DNA of 64,000 bases, from positions 43,676,133 to 43,740,132 of the forward strand of contig JAVMKO010000005.1 of NCBI GenBank assembly GCA_032164245.1, read 5' to 3'. A model generated the notes under the pieces. It had not been told where the DNA came from, ran no database searches, and saw only the letters and a program-made list of their open reading frames with translations. The stretch comes from Sternotherus odoratus. Taxonomy: Eukaryota > Chordata > Testudines > Kinosternidae. This document shows positions 47,601 to 55,879 of the stretch, piece after piece. A program made the translations under genes and the position numbers. Position 1 is the first letter of the stretch, and every line of letters starts with the position of its first letter.

Positions 47601-50600
47601 CAACCCGGCAGTCCACGGCCGGGGGTGGGGCTGGCAGCCCACATGCCATCGGGGCCGGGGTAGGAGCTGGCACACCAGCAGCCCTGCAGCCCGCCCGCCG
47701 CCGCAGGGGCTGGGGCCGGCACCCCGCTGCCGCCGCCACTGGGGCCGCAACCGGCAGCCAGCCTGTGGCGGGGACCCAGGCCGCAGCCGGCAGCTCGCCC
47801 GCCACTGGGGCTGGGGCCGCAGCCGGCAGCCAGCATCGCGTATAGTCAAACAATGACTGACTATATGCGATTTTGGCTACACGTGGGGTCCGTGAAACGG
47901 AACCTTCGCGTAAGATGCGACATGCCTGTATATGTTACCATTCCTGATGTCTGATTTGTGTCCATTTATCCTTTTACTGTCCAGTTTGGCCAATGTACTT
48001 GGCAGAGGGGCATTGCTCGCACATGATGGCATATATCACATTAGTAGATGTGCAGGTGAATGAGCTGGTATGGCTGGGTCCTCTGATTGTGTCGCTAAAG
48101 TAGATATGAGGACAGAGAAGGCAATGGGGTTTCTTACAGGAATTTGTTCCTGGGTTTGGTTTCTGTGGTGTGGTGTGTAGTTGCTGGTTAATATTTGCTT
48201 CAGGTTGGGGGGCTGTCTGTAAGCAAGGATTGGCCTGCCTCCCAAGGTCTGAGAGAGTGGCAGATCATTTTCCAAGATAGGTTGTAGATAGTTGATGAAG
48301 CGCTGGAGAGGTTTTAGCTGGGGGCTGTATGTGCTGGACAGTGGTGTTCATTTATTTTCCTTATTGGGCCTGTGCTGTAGTGGGTGACTTCTGGGTACCC
48401 GTTTCACTATGTCAATCTGTTTCCTCACTTCCTCAGGTGGGTATTGTAGTTTTAAAAATGCTTAATAGAGATCTTTTAGGTATTGGTCTGAGGGATTGGA
48501 GCATGTGGTTGCATCTCAGGAAACTGGATGGAAACTGGAGGCATGTAGGTAAGTATAGTGGTCAGCAGGTTTCCGGTAGAGGTTGGTGTTTATGTGACCA
48601 TCACTTATTTTCACTTTAGTGTCTAGAAAGCAGATCTCTTGTGTGGACTGGTCCAGGCTGAGGTTGCTGGTGGGGTCGAAACTGTTGAAATCCAGGTAGA
48701 ATTCTTAAAGGGCCTCCTTCCCATGGGTCCATATGATGAAGATGTCATCAACGTAGCATAAGTAGAGGAGGGGCACTAGGGGATGAAAGCTGAAGAACTC
48801 TTCTCTTCATGTACCAATATATTCTCTTCACTTGCCAATATACATTTATGCCTGTATCTGCAATTTTCACTCCATGCATCTGCAGAAGTGATTTTTTTAC
48901 CCATGAAATTTATTTGGGCACAAGCTTTATTAGTCTTTAAGATGCCAATGGATTCTTCGCTGTTAAAATGGCAGATTAAATTCAATCCTGATAACTGCAA
49001 AGTAATGCACATCAAAAAGCATAATACCAAGTATACATAAAAAATGATGGATCTAAATTAGTTGTTACTACTCAAGAAAGATTTTTGAGTCATTGTGGAT
49101 ATTTCTCTGAAAACATCCACTCATTGTACAGTGGCAGTCAAAAAAGCTTAACAGAATCTTGGGAATCATTAAAAAAGGGATAGATAATAAAACAGAAAAT
49201 ATCATATTGTCTCTATATAAATTCACGGTATGTCCACATCTTGAATACTGTGTGCAGATGTGGTTGCCCCATCTCAAAAAAGATATATTGGAATTGGAAA
49301 TAGTCAGAAAAGAGCAACAAAAATGATTATGGGTATAGAACAGCTGCCATATGAGGAGATTAATAAGACTGGGCCTTTCCGGCTTGGAAAAAAAAGACCA
49401 CTAAGGGGGGAGATATAAAATCATGACTGGTATGGAGAAAGTAAGTAAGAAAGCATTATTTACTCCTTCTCATAACACAAGAACTAGGAGCCACTAAATG
49501 AAATTAATAGGTAGCAGGTTGAAAATAAATAAAAGGAAGTATTTTCTCACACAACGCAGTCAGTCTGTGGAACTCCTTACCAGAGGATGTTGTGAAGGAC
49601 AAGACTATAACAGGGTTCAGAAGAAATATAGATAAATCCATGGAGAATAGGTCCATCAATGGCTATTTGCCAGGAAGGTCAGGGATGGTGTCCCTAGCCT
49701 CTGTTCGCCAGAAGCTGGGAATGAGCAACAGGGGATGGATCACTTGATGATTACCTGTTCTGTTCATTCCTTCTGGGGCACCTGGCATTGGCTGCTGTTG
49801 GAAGATAGGATACTGGGCTAGATAGAACTTTGGTCTGATCCAGTATGGCCATTCTTATGAAATCAGCCAGAGCAGCAACTGCCTGGCGACAACCACTGCA
49901 GTGAGCTTCACCATCAGGGCTGGGCCTCCTTGGAACTGGGCCTTCCTCCCCCTGACAGCTGTCCTGATCAGACCAAGCTAGGTCAAAAAGAGGGATTCAG
50001 AGGCCATCTTCATCTCCATTGGCTGAATCACAACCCCCAGCCGGGATGTGAGACTTTGTCCCTCTCTCATTCCCCTATGAAGCCTTTGCCCTCCCCACCT
50101 TTTTTCTCTTTCCAAGCCTTCTCTGTTTTCTTCCTGTCTTATAAGAGTGTGGCTGATTTGTCCATGCCTGCATATTTTGCAAGACCACTGTAAGCCTGTG
50201 ACTGAGCAACAGCTAAAAGCACTGCACCAAACCGCCTCTTGCTAGGAAGAATTTGCCAGCTCTTGGCATGACTGATCAGAGCATGGGCTGGGCCTGGGTT
50301 TCTCCAGCACTGAGGCTGAAATGAAGTCAGCACCAGAGACAGATGCTGAATCTCTCTTTTTGTTGTTCTTTTCTGCTCTATTTTAAGTGTATTGGGCTTG
50401 CTGTCTTTTTAGCAAACAGGATCAGACTTGAACAGCAGCAGTTACCTCACTCCATCTCAACTCACTGCTTCTCTTTTCCCAAACACAAGCATTTGCCAGC
50501 TATAACCCTGTCTACGAGACTGTCTGGCATGGGGAGCCCACCTCCTGCAAAAGGGAAAGGGAACATGGGGTGTTGTTACAATTAAAGCCTGACTCAATCT

Positions 50601-53600
50601 TTTCCATTTCAAAACTTCAGCTGGTTTACCTTCCTTTCTGGATTTTCAGTACAGTAAAACCTCCATTTAATGGACTAATTCGGGCGAGGGGGTGTCCGTT
50701 AAATCAAAAAGTCTGTTATTTAATAATAATAAAAAAATGAGCTGTCGGAGCAGCAGCCCGCCCGCCACAGGGTCGGGGCGACAGCTCCGCAGCCCGCCCG
50801 CTGCCTGGACGCGGGCGGCAGCCGGGAGCCGGCAGCCAGCCCGCCTGCTGCCTGGACCCGGGCGGCAGCCGGGAGCCGGCAGCCAGCCCGCCCGCTGCCT
50901 GGACGCGGGCGGCAGCCGGGAGCCGGCAGCCAGCCCGCCCGCTGCCTGGACGCGGGCGGCAGCCGGGAGCCGGCAGCCAGCCCGCCCGCTGCCTGGACCC
51001 GGGCGGCAGCCGGGAGCCGGAAGCCAGCCCACCAGAAATGGATCAGGAATGCATCAGACTTGCTCAGAAATTTTGTCCGTTGCATCCGAAGTCCGTTAAA
51101 TCAAGGGTTTACTGTACAAGTTAAAGCAGGGGTGGTCAAACTACAGGGGTGGGACTGTCCTGCCCGGCCCTTGAGCTAGCCTCTCCCCTGCCTTAACCTC
51201 TCTCCTGGAGCCTCAGCGCACCATGCCACCAGTACTCAGGACCCGCTGTTCCTGGGCAGTGCTGTGGCTGGAAAGAGGGTGAAGCTCTGAGCTCTGTCGG
51301 GCCCCGCGGCCTCCAGACATGCTGCTCTGAGCAGCATGGTATGGGGGTTGGATAAGAGGCAGGGAGTCCCGGGGACAGTCAGGGAACAGAGAGCAGGAGG
51401 AGTCCAGGGGGTGGTGGTGTCTTGGACGGGGGGTGTCAGGGAACAAGGATCAGGGAGGGGGGCTTAGAGGGTGGGGTCCCAGAGCGGAGGTTAGGTGCAG
51501 GGGGTCTCTGGAGGGGGCAGTCAATGGACAAAAAGCAGGGTGGTGGTGGATGGGTTGGAAGTTCTGAGGGGGGCAGAAAGTGGGTGGGAGTCGGATAGGG
51601 AGTGGGGCCAGGCTGTTTGGGGAGGCACAGCCTTCCCTACCCAACCCTCCATACAATTTTGCAACCCTAATGTGGCCCTCAGGCCAGAAAATTTGCCCAC
51701 CCCTGAGTTAAAGGGTTGTTTGCTGGGCTGTTTGCCCTGGGACTATCTCCAGATCCTGAAGTCCAGATCCTGAAGTCCAGGCCATGGTTAACACAGTTTA
51801 CTGTTGGCCAGGGACTGGGTCATGTGAACCCTCTCGTATCCCATATAAACGCACACCAAGACACATCACAATGAGAGGTGGAGGGGTGCTCCCAGCAGGC
51901 GCAGCAAATGACAGGGACAGCAGGTCTGGAACACAGGGTCCCCCATTGCAAAGCTGGAGAGGCAGCAGGGGACCAGAGGTGGCCCAGATACCTCCTCCGG
52001 GGGCGGGAGCAGATGCAGCCAAGATCCCTGATCTCTGCTAATGGCTTTTCACAGATATCTGAGCCTGGAGCCCCCCCAAATTACACAGGGGAGGGGCAGC
52101 CTCAGGGAAGGGGGCAGGACAGTGTAATGGCAGACTCTGCCTTCCCAACCAGCAGCCTGGGAGCTAGAGGCAATTCAGTGCTAGACAAATGGCTCCCAGG
52201 ATATTCCCCCTCCCCCCGAGCAGGGGGCCTCTGCCAGTTATAGACATACTCTGGCTCTGTCCTTCCTGCTGGGGCAGCAAGTACCAGGGCAGGAGGCAAT
52301 GCAGCCCAAGCTCTTCCCCAGCAGGCCAAATCCCATGGCAGGGAAGCCCCCACCTCCCGCCAAACCACGCCCACACTGGGCAGCCAGTCAGGCCAGGCTC
52401 TGGCGGAGCTGTGGGGGTGGTGGTAGGCAGAAGTGGGAACACAGCAGAGACACTCACTCTCCCTTGATCTCACTGCAGGTGCCTGAGGGGCCTGAGTACA
52501 CGATGGCCTGGCTGTCATGGAAGATGAGGTATTGGCGGCAGAACTTCACATTCTCGGCTCTCTCCAGATCCTGCTGAGACCATTCTGGAAGGAAAGGGCA
52601 GTCAGCTGTCACCTGTCCCAGGCCGGCACCGCTCCCCCCTCCTTTGGCCTTAGAACAAAGATAGCAGATGACGTGACTCATCTGCAGAGCCTGGCACGTT
52701 GCCTGCCTGCACTCCTGGCACTCTCTTTGCTACTTGAAGCAGGCTAGGCTTGTGGCTAAGGCAGCGGCTTAGGGGTCAGGAGATCTGGGTTCAGCACCAG
52801 TCCCTTATCACTTTATGGTCAAGTGTGCTTAGGCTTTGCAGCTGGGATGAGGGATACCTCTGAAAATCAGCTGTCACTGTCTGGCCTGACTGTCATGGAA
52901 GTCTAGCTTCTGTCCCAGGAAGCTGGGGCCAGTCCAGCCTGGGCACACATCTCCCACCTCTCCAGCTGGAGAAAGGGAGCAAAGTCCCATGGCAATGGAC
53001 AAGTCCCATGGCTCAGTCAGGCCTCTGAGAGGAGAGAAGACAAAAACCTGAAGAGCCTGGAACAGTGGCTCAGGAAGTGGAGCTGGACAAGCTGGGGAAG
53101 CCACAGGGAGGACAGCAGAACCCCTTAACTGGTGCTGTTGGATACTGCTGGAGCAGCATGGTACGGTGGAGGGGGAATTACAGCATCTCTGCTGACTGCA
53201 AGGGAGGAGGCTGCAGATAACAGGCAGCACAGCACCTGATGCTCACTGCTACAATAGAGAATCCCATGAGGCACTGCTTCTTCTGTTGGAGCCAGTTTTA
53301 AGGATAGGAGGGCTGAGCCCAAGCCCAGGGAGCCTGCCTAGGGGGTGACGTGCTAATCCGATGGGACCCAACAACCACAAATCTCTGAAGAGCCCCAAGC
53401 AGGCTCTTGGGATGGTTTTCTCTAAGACTGACTCTTGGTAAGCAAACAGCCTAGAGTCTGGGCCCATCACCTCCTGTGCTTCACCTCAGAGATTGGGAAC
53501 GTGGGGAGGAGCTCCCATGGCAAGGCCCAACCAGAGCTAGGAACAATGCAGCTGCCCTCTGCTCCTGGGGTCCCTGTGCCCTCACTCTCCCCCTGGAGAG

Positions 53601-54112
53601 CACAGGGTCAGTGGGGTCGGTACCTGTATAGATATTGCAGTATTTGCCCCCATACTGAGTGGTGACTTCGGGCCCGATGCAGGCACTGCAGAGCGAGGGG
53701 AACTGGCTGAGCTCGCGGTACAGCGCCGCTATCTCTTCCGGGCTCCTCAGCACCTGCGCAGGAAGGGCCCATCAGCACAGGGAGGCTAGCAGGGGGCGCC
53801 AAGCTAGGCACCGCGCAGCCGAGCAAGGAAGGACCAAGGCCACGGGGCGCTCACGGAGTGGGAGCGCTGGGTGTAGAGCTCGGCACACCAGGGGCACGGC
53901 CGGGGGTGCAGGGACGGGGACCGCAGCCCGAGATGGGGAAGTGCGCGTGGAAAGGGGTTTTGGCGGGTCACACGGAGGTCACGGCGGGGGGGCGTGGAGC
54001 TTTCGTCCCCAGTTCCTGCGTCCCCGTCCACCCGCCTGGCCTGCCAACCAAGGCCCCTCCCACGGGGCACTGTGGGAAGGCGGCGGGCTCAACCCCTCAC
54101 CGACGACTCCAT
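22985..54112 (-). CDS. APEH: Acylaminoacyl-peptide hydrolase, complete, 22 coding exons
   Basis: Cytosolic serine peptidase of the prolyl oligopeptidase family (S9C). It removes N-acylated residues from blocked peptides and acts as a homotetramer. Coding exons, in order: 54101-54112, 53624-53753, 52458-52584, 47053-47143, 46462-46537, 46061-46191, 45570-45707, 45084-45175, 44584-44624, 43472-43593, 42866-42926, 42384-42481, 42163-42214, 41956-42044, 41288-41426, 41128-41211, 40015-40095, 39421-39509, 38928-39118, 38737-38839, 23561-23667, 22985-23090. All junctions are GT/AG and phases agree, giving 2160 nt including the stop (719 residues; the human protein has 732). Beta-propeller residues are about 1-440, alpha/beta hydrolase about 450-719. 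Triad Ser574 (GGSHGG), Asp662 (GEEDRR), His694 (NSHALS); oxyanion HGGP at the exon 16/17 junction. No frameshift or stop was seen. Confidence 0.97.
23799..24400 (-). mobile_element. LTR (family E), left copy, truncated
   Basis: The reverse complement matches the segment 38160-38676: shared stretches include the sequences around GAGTGGCT(G/T)..AAAAGCATT, the CTGGAGAGG/CTGGAGAAT block and GGCTGGAACT..CTTCA. On the minus strand it ends GTATCACA at 23799. Beyond about 24400 the similarity fades. It sits directly against a GGGTCTCTGAGCAGGGG minisatellite-like patch at 23735-23798. Confidence 0.7.
25465..25631 (+). pseudogene. Captured first coding exon of a conventional protein kinase C gene
   Basis: ATG at 25465 opens 55 codons plus two bases up to a GTGAGA donor at 25632. 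The peptide contains [20 protein letters not shown] and RFFKQPTF, then SHCTNFI: the pseudosubstrate segment and first half of the C1A domain of conventional PKCs. The end at a split Trp codon fits the PKC exon boundary as I recall it. PRKCG is the nearest by wording ([11 protein letters not shown]). The frame is undamaged, but the first C1 zinc-ligand Cys after the His is Tyr (PTFYSHC). It lies in a hAT inside an intron of another gene, so it is a copy, not the host PKC locus. Confidence 0.82.
25687..25734 (+). pseudogene. Second, partial copy of the PKC exon end with donor
   Basis: 48 bases repeat the end of the captured exon and its GTGAGACCCC donor, 60 bases downstream. This copy reads [12 protein letters not shown], which keeps the zinc-ligand Cys and the Asp that the long copy has lost. 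It is thus closer to the PKC consensus than the longer copy. Confidence 0.75.
25809..26484. other. Unassigned intron sequence with old ORF remnants
   Basis: Plus-strand sequence reads as lysine/glutamate-rich fragments with stops (around 25940-26220), perhaps decayed retroviral Gag or gene-derived, and an (AAAC)n run at 26231-26254. I cannot assign it. Confidence 0.4.
26493..26885 (+). mobile_element. hAT MITE, 393 bp, TSD CCATAAAC
   Basis: TIRs CAGAGGTGGGCAAAC and GTTTGCTCACCCCTG, exact 8-bp TSD CCATAAAC (26485-26492, 26886-26893). Shares CACGGCCCTTGAG, GAGCAGCATGGTAAGGGG and GGTGGCCC motifs with 51127-51705 and 59661-60476: one family at three lengths. Confidence 0.93.
27015..27838. mobile_element. 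hAT non-autonomous element with GC-rich core, TSD CTCTAGAA
   Basis: TIRs CAGTGGTCGCCAACC and GGTTGGCGACCGCTG, exact TSD CTCTAGAA (27007-27014, 27839-27846). The TIR matches the transposase-bearing element at 19325, which or whose relative could have moved it. The core at 27090-27620 is a tandem of CCCCCCGGCCTCAGCGGCG units. The subterminal CACGGACCACCAGTGGTCCG is an inverted repeat. Confidence 0.93.
27180..27610. repeat. About 35-40-bp CpG-rich minisatellite in hAT core
   Basis: About twelve units of TCGGACCCCCCTCCCCCCGG plus CTCAGCGGCGGCGCGGC with length variation. It produces long spurious Pro/Ala-rich ORFs on both strands. Confidence 0.9.
27847..28340 (+). mobile_element. ERV 3' end: polypurine tract and start of LTR
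   Basis: A purine tract AATTAAGGGGGAGG (28094-28107) directly precedes TGTGACATGCTG at 28108, the expected polypurine tract-LTR junction of a plus-strand ERV. The LTR is recognisable to about 28340 (a region of TTGTATGTGCTATCATTGTATGC) and then is lost. Upstream, 27847-28093 would be the 3' internal region; it has an A17 run at 27918-27934 and no clear ORF. It may be the same family as the LTR E copies. Confidence 0.5.
28560..29398 (+). mobile_element. Old CR1-like LINE, RT region
   Basis: Decayed plus-strand RT. Recognisable blocks are the [13 protein letters not shown] region (28850-28890), VVDDTKLGG at 28925-28950, then [25 protein letters not shown] near 29318-29395. It is far more diverged than the CR1 at 17 kb. 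It is cut at about 29398; the matching 3' end resumes at about 33978, so a 4.6-kb composite insertion separates the halves. Confidence 0.75.
29763..30146 (+). pseudogene. Gag-like ORF fragment after the PBS-like site
   Basis: ATG at 29763 opens about 127 codons ([20 protein letters not shown]), lysine/threonine-rich and helical, 47 bases downstream of the PBS-like site. Further frames with Gln/Lys-rich helical text continue at 30457-30732. The position is right for gag; I do not recognise the family by sequence. Confidence 0.4.
30950..32785. other. AT-rich decayed sequence
   Basis: Very AT-rich (long T and A runs, ATATATGTATAT near 31676 and 31783), no ORF of note, probably the decayed interior of the ERV-like region. 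It contains one small MITE at 31176-31322. Confidence 0.5.
31176..31322. mobile_element. Tigger/pogo-like MITE, 147 bp
   Basis: Ends CAGTGGAACCCCGCAATACC and GCGGATTTGCGGGGCTTGACTG form an imperfect TIR. TA follows on the right (31323-31324) and CA precedes on the left (a decayed TA). The core has GCCCGCTGCTGCTGTCGGG. Confidence 0.65.
32790..33974 (+). mobile_element. LTR (family F, related to A), containing a SINE
   Basis: Ends CAGCCCGTCACA at 33974. A TATA box (AGTTTATAAAAATCC) lies near 32997, preceded by CACCCAGAAGAG as in family A, whose promoter region (CACAGGAGGAAGTCTATAAAG) it resembles in layout and partly in sequence. The left border is uncertain and I found no matching TSD. Confidence 0.55.
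33566..33796 (-). mobile_element. tRNA-derived Cry-type SINE, TSD AGCTGTTA
   Basis: On the minus strand: GGGGGGGGAGGGATAGCTCA, then a box-B-like GGGTTGTGAGTTCAATCCTT, then a CR1-like tail, ending in (ATTT)n. Internal A and B boxes are well kept. It is flanked by AGCTGTTA at 33558-33565 and 33797-33804. The sequence matches, from memory, the Cry SINEs found in cryptodiran turtles, and is the best clue to the host. It lies within LTR F. Confidence 0.9.
33978..34640 (+). mobile_element. Old CR1-like LINE, 3' end
   Basis: Plus-strand CR1 3' region: RT tail wording (AGGTTTGAAATTAGGATAAGG, GTGAACTTCTGGACAAGCCT, TTCAAGACTGAGCTTGATAAG) and a 3' UTR ending GGAGGTCAGACTAGATGAGC. It is the continuation of the piece at 28560-29398. 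Confidence 0.75.
35620..36120 (+). repeat. 25/50-bp minisatellite CTAATGTGGGGGAACTATAC
   Basis: About 18 copies of a 25-27-bp unit, CTAATGTGGGGGAACTATAC and CTAATGTGGGGGACTATATT alternating, so the higher-order period is about 50 bp. It lies between the CpG-rich 5' end and the transposase start of the hAT element, in its probable promoter/5' UTR. Confidence 0.93.
36206..37735 (+). pseudogene. hAT transposase (GTF2IRD2/Charlie8-like) with internal deletion
   Basis: ATG at 36206. The BED-type finger region (CLICQNIV, then [10 protein letters not shown]) is followed by [23 protein letters not shown] with the first acidic site. Near 36895 the frame jumps from EKVCQTVN straight to [20 protein letters not shown] in frame +2, so about 100 residues with the second catalytic acid and CxxH region are missing. 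A further frameshift at about 37480 leads to the C-terminal dimerisation region ([15 protein letters not shown], then [13 protein letters not shown]). The wording resembles the transposase fused into GTF2IRD2. Not functional. Confidence 0.85.
38737..42926 (-). CDS. APEH: APEH exons 11-20 (propeller end, hydrolase core, catalytic Ser)
   Basis: Exons 11-15 finish the propeller ([44 protein letters not shown]). Exons 16-18 give [19 protein letters not shown] (oxyanion loop) and [18 protein letters not shown]. Exon 19 (191 nt) carries [21 protein letters not shown] with the nucleophile Ser574. Exon 20 ends [12 protein letters not shown] at a GTATGG donor. The introns here are short (about 60-1030 bp), unlike intron 20. 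Confidence 0.95.
43472..47143 (-). CDS. APEH: APEH exons 4-10 (propeller domain)
   Basis: Encodes [18 protein letters not shown], then the [18 protein letters not shown] and [12 protein letters not shown] region, then [19 protein letters not shown], the [19 protein letters not shown] blade, and [17 protein letters not shown]. Between ESFFQ and EQFVY the linker is 14 residues where the human protein has 25, which explains most of the 13-residue difference in length. Exon 9 is only 41 nt. Intron 9 (43594-44583) is a minisatellite. Confidence 0.95.
43620..44575. repeat. Minisatellite in APEH intron 9
   Basis: Imperfect units of about 28-32 bp built on GGCAGAACAGGGGCACATGG and GCAGAGC fill almost all of this intron between exons 10 and 9. 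The purine-rich strand is plus. It generates long, cysteine/proline-rich spurious ORFs on the minus strand. Confidence 0.85.
47480..47935. mobile_element. Probable Tigger-like MITE with GC-rich interior
   Basis: The right end reads CTTCGCGTAAGATGCGACATGCCTGTA, a terminal repeat of the pogo/Tigger style. The left end (CATACGCAAATTTAACTTTATGCG) is only loosely matching, so the element is partly decayed. Inside are a (CA)n run at 47510-47523, A9, and a GC-rich patch of GCAGCCGGCAGC-type units (47565-47840). Confidence 0.5.
47937..48775 (-). mobile_element. Penelope-like element fragment (RT and GIY-YIG start)
   Basis: On the minus strand the RT catalytic box reads [12 protein letters not shown] (YVDD at 48744-48755). 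Further on are [19 protein letters not shown] (ORF 48275-48036) and a KYIGQTGQ segment near 47975-48010, as at the start of a GIY-YIG nuclease. YxDD followed by an RRP/RQPxNLK motif and GIY-YIG is the arrangement of Penelope-like elements. The fragment is 5'-truncated and frameshifted, and the nuclease is cut off at the 47935 MITE boundary. Confidence 0.75.
48960..49862 (+). mobile_element. Old CR1/L3-like LINE, 3' end
   Basis: The plus strand carries the decayed C-terminal RT wording of the CR1 clade ([37 protein letters not shown]) and a 3' end GATCCAGTATGGCCATTCTTATG. It is different from the ATTCTATG-ended CR1 copies and much older. Confidence 0.75.
49870..50649. other. Unassigned intron sequence
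   Basis: No recognisable repeat, ORF or conserved exon in this part of APEH intron 3. Confidence 0.4.
50652..51114. mobile_element. Tigger/pogo-like MITE with GC-rich minisatellite
   Basis: TIRs CAGTAAAACCTCCATTTAAT and TTAAATCAAGGGTTTACTG with TA on both sides (50650-50651, 51115-51116). The interior (50755-51030) is a minisatellite of about 54-58 bp, five copies, GCCCGCCCGCTGCCTGGACG plus GGCGGCAGCCGGGAGCCGGC. It lies 12 bases from the next hAT element. Confidence 0.9.
51127..51705 (+). mobile_element. hAT MITE, 579 bp, TSD AGTTAAAG
   Basis: TIRs CAGGGGTGGTCAAAC and TTTGCCCACCCCTG, exact TSD AGTTAAAG (51119-51126, 51706-51713). Same family as 26493-26885 and 59661-60476. Confidence 0.93.
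51714..52457. other. APEH intron 3, 5' part
   Basis: Apart from a doubled AGATCCTGAAGTCC (51752-51779), ordinary intron sequence up to the exon 3 donor at 52457. No repeat recognised. Confidence 0.5.
52458..54112 (-). CDS. APEH: APEH exons 1-3 (start and first propeller blade)
   Basis: Exon 1 contributes only four codons (MESS) and ends at a GTGAG donor at 54100. Exon 2 supplies [15 protein letters not shown] and VTTQYGG, and exon 3 supplies [19 protein letters not shown]. The start is chosen because the next residues align directly with the known APEH N-terminus, and the ATG lies in the GC-rich promoter block. The tiny first exon would be missed by simple ORF calling. Confidence 0.95.
52585..53623. 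other. APEH intron 2
   Basis: Intron between exons 2 and 3, bounded by GTACC donor and TTCCAG acceptor. No transposon or exon recognised inside. Confidence 0.6.
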
Positions 54113-54394
54113 GTCACAGACGCTGCTCCGGACGCTGGGGGTCCCGATGCGGCACTTCCGGCCCGGTGGGCGGGGCCTCCGCTGGTTAGGGTCCGGCCCC
54201 GCCCCAAGAGCGCTGCGGAGGCAGGGGCGGGTCGGAACGTCCAGCCGCACCTCCCTTACCCGGAAACAACGAGGTCGTGAGCTGTCGCCGACCCTGGCTT
54301 CGCAGCGAGCCCCCGGCGTGGCGATGAGCGGAGCGGAGCCCAGCGACCAGCCTGGGGTGGGACGCTAGAGCCTGGGGCTTGGGGGTGGTGGGGG
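54113..54394 (-). promoter_or_regulatory. APEH: GC-rich APEH promoter region (CpG-rich)
   Basis: Directly upstream of the APEH ATG. CpG-dense, TATA-less, with GC boxes (GGGGCGGG-type at about 54171-54176, 54196-54202 and 54223-54230) and paired TTCCGG/CCGGAA ETS-like motifs at 54155-54160 and 54261-54266. This is the usual architecture of a housekeeping promoter. A hAT begins at 54395 and sets the outer limit of conserved sequence. Confidence 0.7.
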
Positions 54395-54567
54395 CAGGGC
54401 CGTCCTTAGGATTTATGGGGTGCCCATATACCCAAGGGCACCTCACAGTTTCCCAGTACCCTTTCCATGCAGACGATAACTAAGTGAAAGCACTACATTT
54501 GGGAATAAAAAATGTCAGTCACAGGTTTTTTGATATGCCCTGAGGTTTGTCAGACATTTATTTGCAA

Positions 54568-55803
54568 ACACTCTGTATCCTATCCCTTCCCTCCAGTGTA
54601 TTTACCACTCCTCCTAGTTTAGTGTCATCTGCAAACTTACTGAGGGTGCAGTCTACACCATCCTCCAGATCAGGGCTGGGGAACCTTTTTTCTGCCAAGG
54701 GCCATTTGGATATTTATAACATCATTCGTAGGCCATACAAAATTATCAACTTAAAAATAAGCCTGCTATATTTGGTCAAACATTTAACTAACTCACCCCT
54801 AATGTGATGGCTGGAACTGCTTCTCTTTGGTGAGGCGTGTGATGTTAGCTGGTATTGATGATGTTGCTACTCGCAACTGCTTTTCCAGGTTTGTGTCGGT
54901 CAGTCTGGAGCGCCATCGACTCCGGAGCACAGACCGCCCCCCCCCCCTTTTGCACCAGGCACAGCCCCCCAGCTCCGGGCACAGCCCTGCTGCGGGTCAG
55001 GGACACCGAGACTCCTCCCTCCTCTCCCGGGGCCAGGCACAGGCAGCTGTGCCACAGGTCAGAGGCACCTCCTTCCCCTAAACTCCGGGCGCAGCCCCAC
55101 TGCGGGCTGGGGACCCAGGACCCCACCTCCCACTTGCTTAGCTGGCAGTTCCAGTCTGGCTCCCAGGGTCAGCAGCCGCAGGGGCGGGGCTCTGCACTGC
55201 ACGTGCTGCCCCAGCCAGAAGTACTGGCGCCAGCTGCTATTGGCTGAAAGCTGATTGGAGGGGGGGGGGATCCCTGCCTGCAGCTCCCATTGGCCACAAT
55301 GCTCCTAGTAAGTGCAGCAGGGAGCAGAGACCCTCCTGCCGCTCCTGTGCCTAGGGGGCTGCAGGGTCCTAGTGTCCGCCTTTTCCTGGAGCAGGGCCAG
55401 AGGGCCAGACCAAATGATTTTGCGGGCCTTATACGGCCCTTGGGCCTGACGTTCCCCACCACTGCTCCAGATCATTGATAAAGATATTGAATAAAACCGG
55501 CCCCAGGACCAACCCTTGGCACACTCCACTTGATACCAGCTGCCAACTAGACATGGAGCCATTGATTGCTACCCGTTGAGCCCGACGATCCAGCCAGCTT
55601 TCTATCCACCTTATAGAATATTGTTGGAGATGGTATCAGAAGCTTTGCTAAAGTCAAGAAATAGGACACCCACTGCTTTCCCCTCATCCACAGAGCCAGT
55701 TATCTCATTGCAGAAGGCAATTAGGTTAGTCAGGCATGATTTGCCTTTGGTGAATCCATGCTGACTGTTCCTGATCACTTAACTCTCCTCTAAGTGCTTC
55801 AGT
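54568..55803 (-). mobile_element. CR1 LINE fragment (RT), split by hAT
   Basis: The minus strand matches the CR1 RT region of the 17-kb copy (the [25 protein letters not shown] and FADDTKLGG parts). It lacks the 3' UTR, so it is truncated on both sides. It is interrupted by the hAT at 54671-55464. Confidence 0.85.
54671..55464. mobile_element. hAT MITE, 794 bp, TSD CTCCAGAT
   Basis: TIRs CAGGGCTGGGGAACC and GTTCCCCACCACTG, exact TSD CTCCAGAT (54663-54670, 55465-55472), inserted in CR1. Subterminal GGCCATTTGGATAT/GGCCTTATACGGCCC. No transposase. Confidence 0.93.
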
Positions 55804-55879
55804 CAGTGGGGGGAACAGCTGCGGTCAACCCGCTGCTGTGGAGATGACCAGATAAGTCGACCTAAGGTACTGCGACTTT

